A stretch of DNA of 64,000 nt from UBA11346 sp038060575 (GTDB taxonomy: Bacteria > Planctomycetota > UBA11346): NCBI GenBank assembly GCA_964652775.1, contig CAZZAM010000005.1, positions 62,001 to 126,000 on the forward strand, in the 5' to 3' direction. A program made the position numbers and the translations under genes. Below, piece by piece: positions 62,185 to 64,000 of the stretch (position 1 is the stretch's first letter; the number at the start of each line of letters is the position of its first letter). The notes under the pieces were generated by a model that made no database searches, was not told the origin of the DNA, and saw only the letters and a program-made list of their open reading frames with translations.

Positions 62185-63869
62185 ATCGACACCACTTCAC
62201 TCCAGCCATGCTGCTGCCCCTGCTCATCGGACTGTGGGCGGGAAGTGGCGCACCCACTGCCATGGCGGGTGAAAGCTCGACCGTGACCCCGGTCAAGCAC
62301 GTGAACTTTCTCAAATTGCCCAAGACGGTGTTGCCACCGCTGACGATCTACACCAAGGACAACGTTCCGCCGACTCCGACGCTTGCGTCGCTCGAGAAAC
62401 GGCGCTCGATCACCCAGTTCGGCATCACCTGGACCTTTGATGCCGAGGTTCCAGTTGCGCAATTCGTCACCGGCGACTGGTATGTCGTCGGCCCAGTGAC
62501 GGTGGTGATGATCGATCCCAAGCCGGAATTTGGTGACGGAGTGAGCGAGCCGGAGTTCAACAAGGATTCGATCCAAGAGACGAAGTACGCCGGCAAACGG
62601 GCACGGCACGGATCGATGCTCAACTCGCCACGCATCACCTCGCATCTCAGCGCCTTCAAGTCCGGATTCGACAGCCGCCAGCATGTCGGCCGCTACAATC
62701 CAGCCTTGTTCGCTCAGCTGCCGATCGCGATTAAACCGGGCGACGCACTGATCTCGACAATCAGCCGCCGAAACGACGAGATCACCCAGTTCGGCGGCCA
62801 GCACATCGATCCCATCCGGGCCTGCGCCGTCCTTTCCTGCCTCGCTGAACCGCAACCGGCCGACGCCTTCCGCCCATCATACTGCGATTCGGCCAACAGT
62901 CGCATCTACCTGACACGCAATCTCCGCCGTGATGTCCTGCTGCGTCTACCGCGGATTGCCGGCACACCGGACAGTCTGGGCGAACAGGCGGCACGGTACC
63001 AGCGCCCCTGGCAAGACATCTGTGACTTCAGCATGTCGAATCCACTCGAGAACATGCCCCATTACGGCCAAACCATCAACGAGATCCTCGGCGAAGCCAC
63101 CTTGCTGCTGCAGATGGATTACCGTCCGGAAGAGAAAGAACGGCTCATCGTCAACATGGTGCAGGTCGGCCTCGATTTCTGGGGCCAAATGCGCAACGGC
63201 TATTCGTGGATCGCCAACGGCGGGATCAATCAGGGTCGCAAGTGGCCAATCATCTTCGCCGGTATCATGCTACAGGACGACACACTCATCGCGTGCAAGC
63301 AAGCCTATCCGAAATGCCGCTTCGAAGAAGATGACCAGACCGCCTTCTGTCCGTTCACCTACAAGGGAAAGGTCTACGAACAGAGTTGGACCGGTGCCAA
63401 GGTCTTCTACGTAGGGCATGGCCCGGCAGAGACGACAGCGGACGAAGGCAAGGTCGGTGAGTGGGACCGGGGCTGGGGACCGCTCGAATTATTTCACCCA
63501 AAGGATTGGCCATTGCCCGGAAAACCCGTTTTGGGCAGCGACGGCTACCGCATGGCCAATTCCAGTCCCGCCTGGGTTGGACTGGCGCTCGCCATCCGCC
63601 TCATGCACATGGAGAAGGCCTGGGGCAACGACGCTTTTTTCGCCTACGTCGACCGCTGGATGACCGAGGACGACACGATCCAGGTTCAGGCCCTCAAGGA
63701 ACACGGCCGCATCGACCGGACCAAGGCCAAATTCGGCGAATACGGACGTCAGGGTTACATCAACTACAAGGTCGACCTGGTGCAGACCATGTGGAAGACC
63801 TACCGCAATAACCTGCCGCCAGGACCAAACGGCGAGAAAACCCCGCCAGCCGAAACAACCTGGAAATAG
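62181..63869 (+). CDS. Secreted paralogue of the sigma-fused domain
   Basis: 562 residues from the ATG at 62181 (GGAG 7 nt upstream), with a signal peptide (TPAMLLPLLIGLWAGSGAPTAMAG). It aligns end to end with residues ~285-815 of the preceding protein (ITQFGITWTFDAEVPVAQFV, VTGDWYVVGPVTVVMIDPKP, INQGRKWPIIFAGIMLQDD). The repeated helical segments (LLLQMDYRPEEKERLIVNMV, SSPAWVGLALAIRLMHMEKA) suggest an alpha/alpha-toroid fold as in polysaccharide lyases or hydrolases, but this is a guess. I do not recognise the family. Likely regulated by, or a ligand/enzymatic partner of, the fused sigma protein. Confidence 0.82.
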   Translation: MNRHHFTPAMLLPLLIGLWAGSGAPTAMAGESSTVTPVKHVNFLKLPKTVLPPLTIYTKDNVPPTPTLASLEKRRSITQFGITWTFDAEVPVAQFVTGDWYVVGPVTVVMIDPKPEFGDGVSEPEFNKDSIQETKYAGKRARHGSMLNSPRITSHLSAFKSGFDSRQHVGRYNPALFAQLPIAIKPGDALISTISRRNDEITQFGGQHIDPIRACAVLSCLAEPQPADAFRPSYCDSANSRIYLTRNLRRDVLLRLPRIAGTPDSLGEQAARYQRPWQDICDFSMSNPLENMPHYGQTINEILGEATLLLQMDYRPEEKERLIVNMVQVGLDFWGQMRNGYSWIANGGINQGRKWPIIFAGIMLQDDTLIACKQAYPKCRFEEDDQTAFCPFTYKGKVYEQSWTGAKVFYVGHGPAETTADEGKVGEWDRGWGPLELFHPKDWPLPGKPVLGSDGYRMANSSPAWVGLALAIRLMHMEKAWGNDAFFAYVDRWMTEDDTIQVQALKEHGRIDRTKAKFGEYGRQGYINYKVDLVQTMWKTYRNNLPPGPNGEKTPPAETTWK

Positions 63870-63906
63870 TCGATGAACCGAAACAACCTGCCGTCGAGTG
63901 CCATCA

Positions 63907-63999
63907 TCAAACGCTTAGCCTCGACACGTCATGGCCCAACGCGCCAATGTTCACCACCGGCACGCTGACAATCGGGAGGCTGCGCACCTCGCGGTAAGC
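63907..63999 (-). CDS. C-terminal fragment of an unknown gene at the window edge
   Basis: 30 residues of an open frame enter from the right edge on -, ending at TGA 63907: AYREVRSLPIVSVPVVNIGA then LGHDVSRLSV. The pattern (YREVRSLPI...VPVVNIGALG) resembles the end of some M20/RocB-type peptidases, but too little is visible to name it. Confidence 0.4.
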   Translation of the reverse strand, partial: AYREVRSLPIVSVPVVNIGALGHDVSRLSV

Positions 64000-64000
64000 A

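Overview
The window is a GC-rich bacterial chromosome segment, most likely from the PVC superphylum (Planctomycetota, Verrucomicrobiota, Lentisphaerota). The clues are two ECF sigma factors of the kind expanded there (one with a FecR-like partner, one fused to a large extracytoplasmic domain), a Gfo/Idh oxidoreductase divergent from an AraC regulator, RAYT-type transposase remnants, and many palindromic intergenic repeats. This placement is inference; there is no rRNA gene here.

Layout: 1-2472 holds the end of a sensor kinase and its short response regulator. 2799-13885 is a type II secretion locus: gspF-G-H-I-J-K, then C-, L- and M-like genes and a TPR lipoprotein on +, the gspD secretin on -, and the gspE ATPase divergent from gspD. 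14079-20887 (-) is a haem/cytochrome block: CcsA, ResB, two unknown proteins, a membrane protein with a CXXCH site and an ethylbenzene-dehydrogenase-like haem protein.

21084-33239 is accessory DNA in the 3' half of tRNA-Leu(CAG). Three 97-bp direct repeats (anticodon loop through the tRNA terminator) bound two tandem islands with no recognisable integrase. The large island (about 10.2 kb) carries a retropepsin-like pair, a giant beta-helix/cadherin-like surface protein, a divergent ECF sigma factor with a FecR/beta-helix anti-sigma-like protein, a Gfo/Idh-AraC pair and transposase remnants. The small island (about 1.7 kb) carries a WHH-type nuclease toxin domain, an SMI1/KNR4 immunity protein and a secreted unknown.

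33455-59614 is mostly housekeeping: tsf, rpsB, three envelope lipoproteins, ppnP, a UPF0114 protein, a DUF4139 protein, sthA, a glutathione peroxidase, queC with a triple-domain QueD, an HNH nuclease, a CAP protein, a beta-CASP nuclease, thiL, map, ridA, rsmG, class II nrdJ with an NrdR-like box, thiD and rimO. 59722-63869 is the most unusual locus: an ECF sigma factor fused through one membrane helix to a ~560-residue domain, translationally coupled to a secreted paralogue of that domain.

Intergenic DNA holds at least two modular palindrome families: one starts just after stop codons in the sense of the preceding gene, the other has arms of 7-8-nt repeats, four copies sharing a TCACC...GGGTGA core. 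Coordinates and motifs come from reading the sequence; family names rest on motif recognition without database searches.
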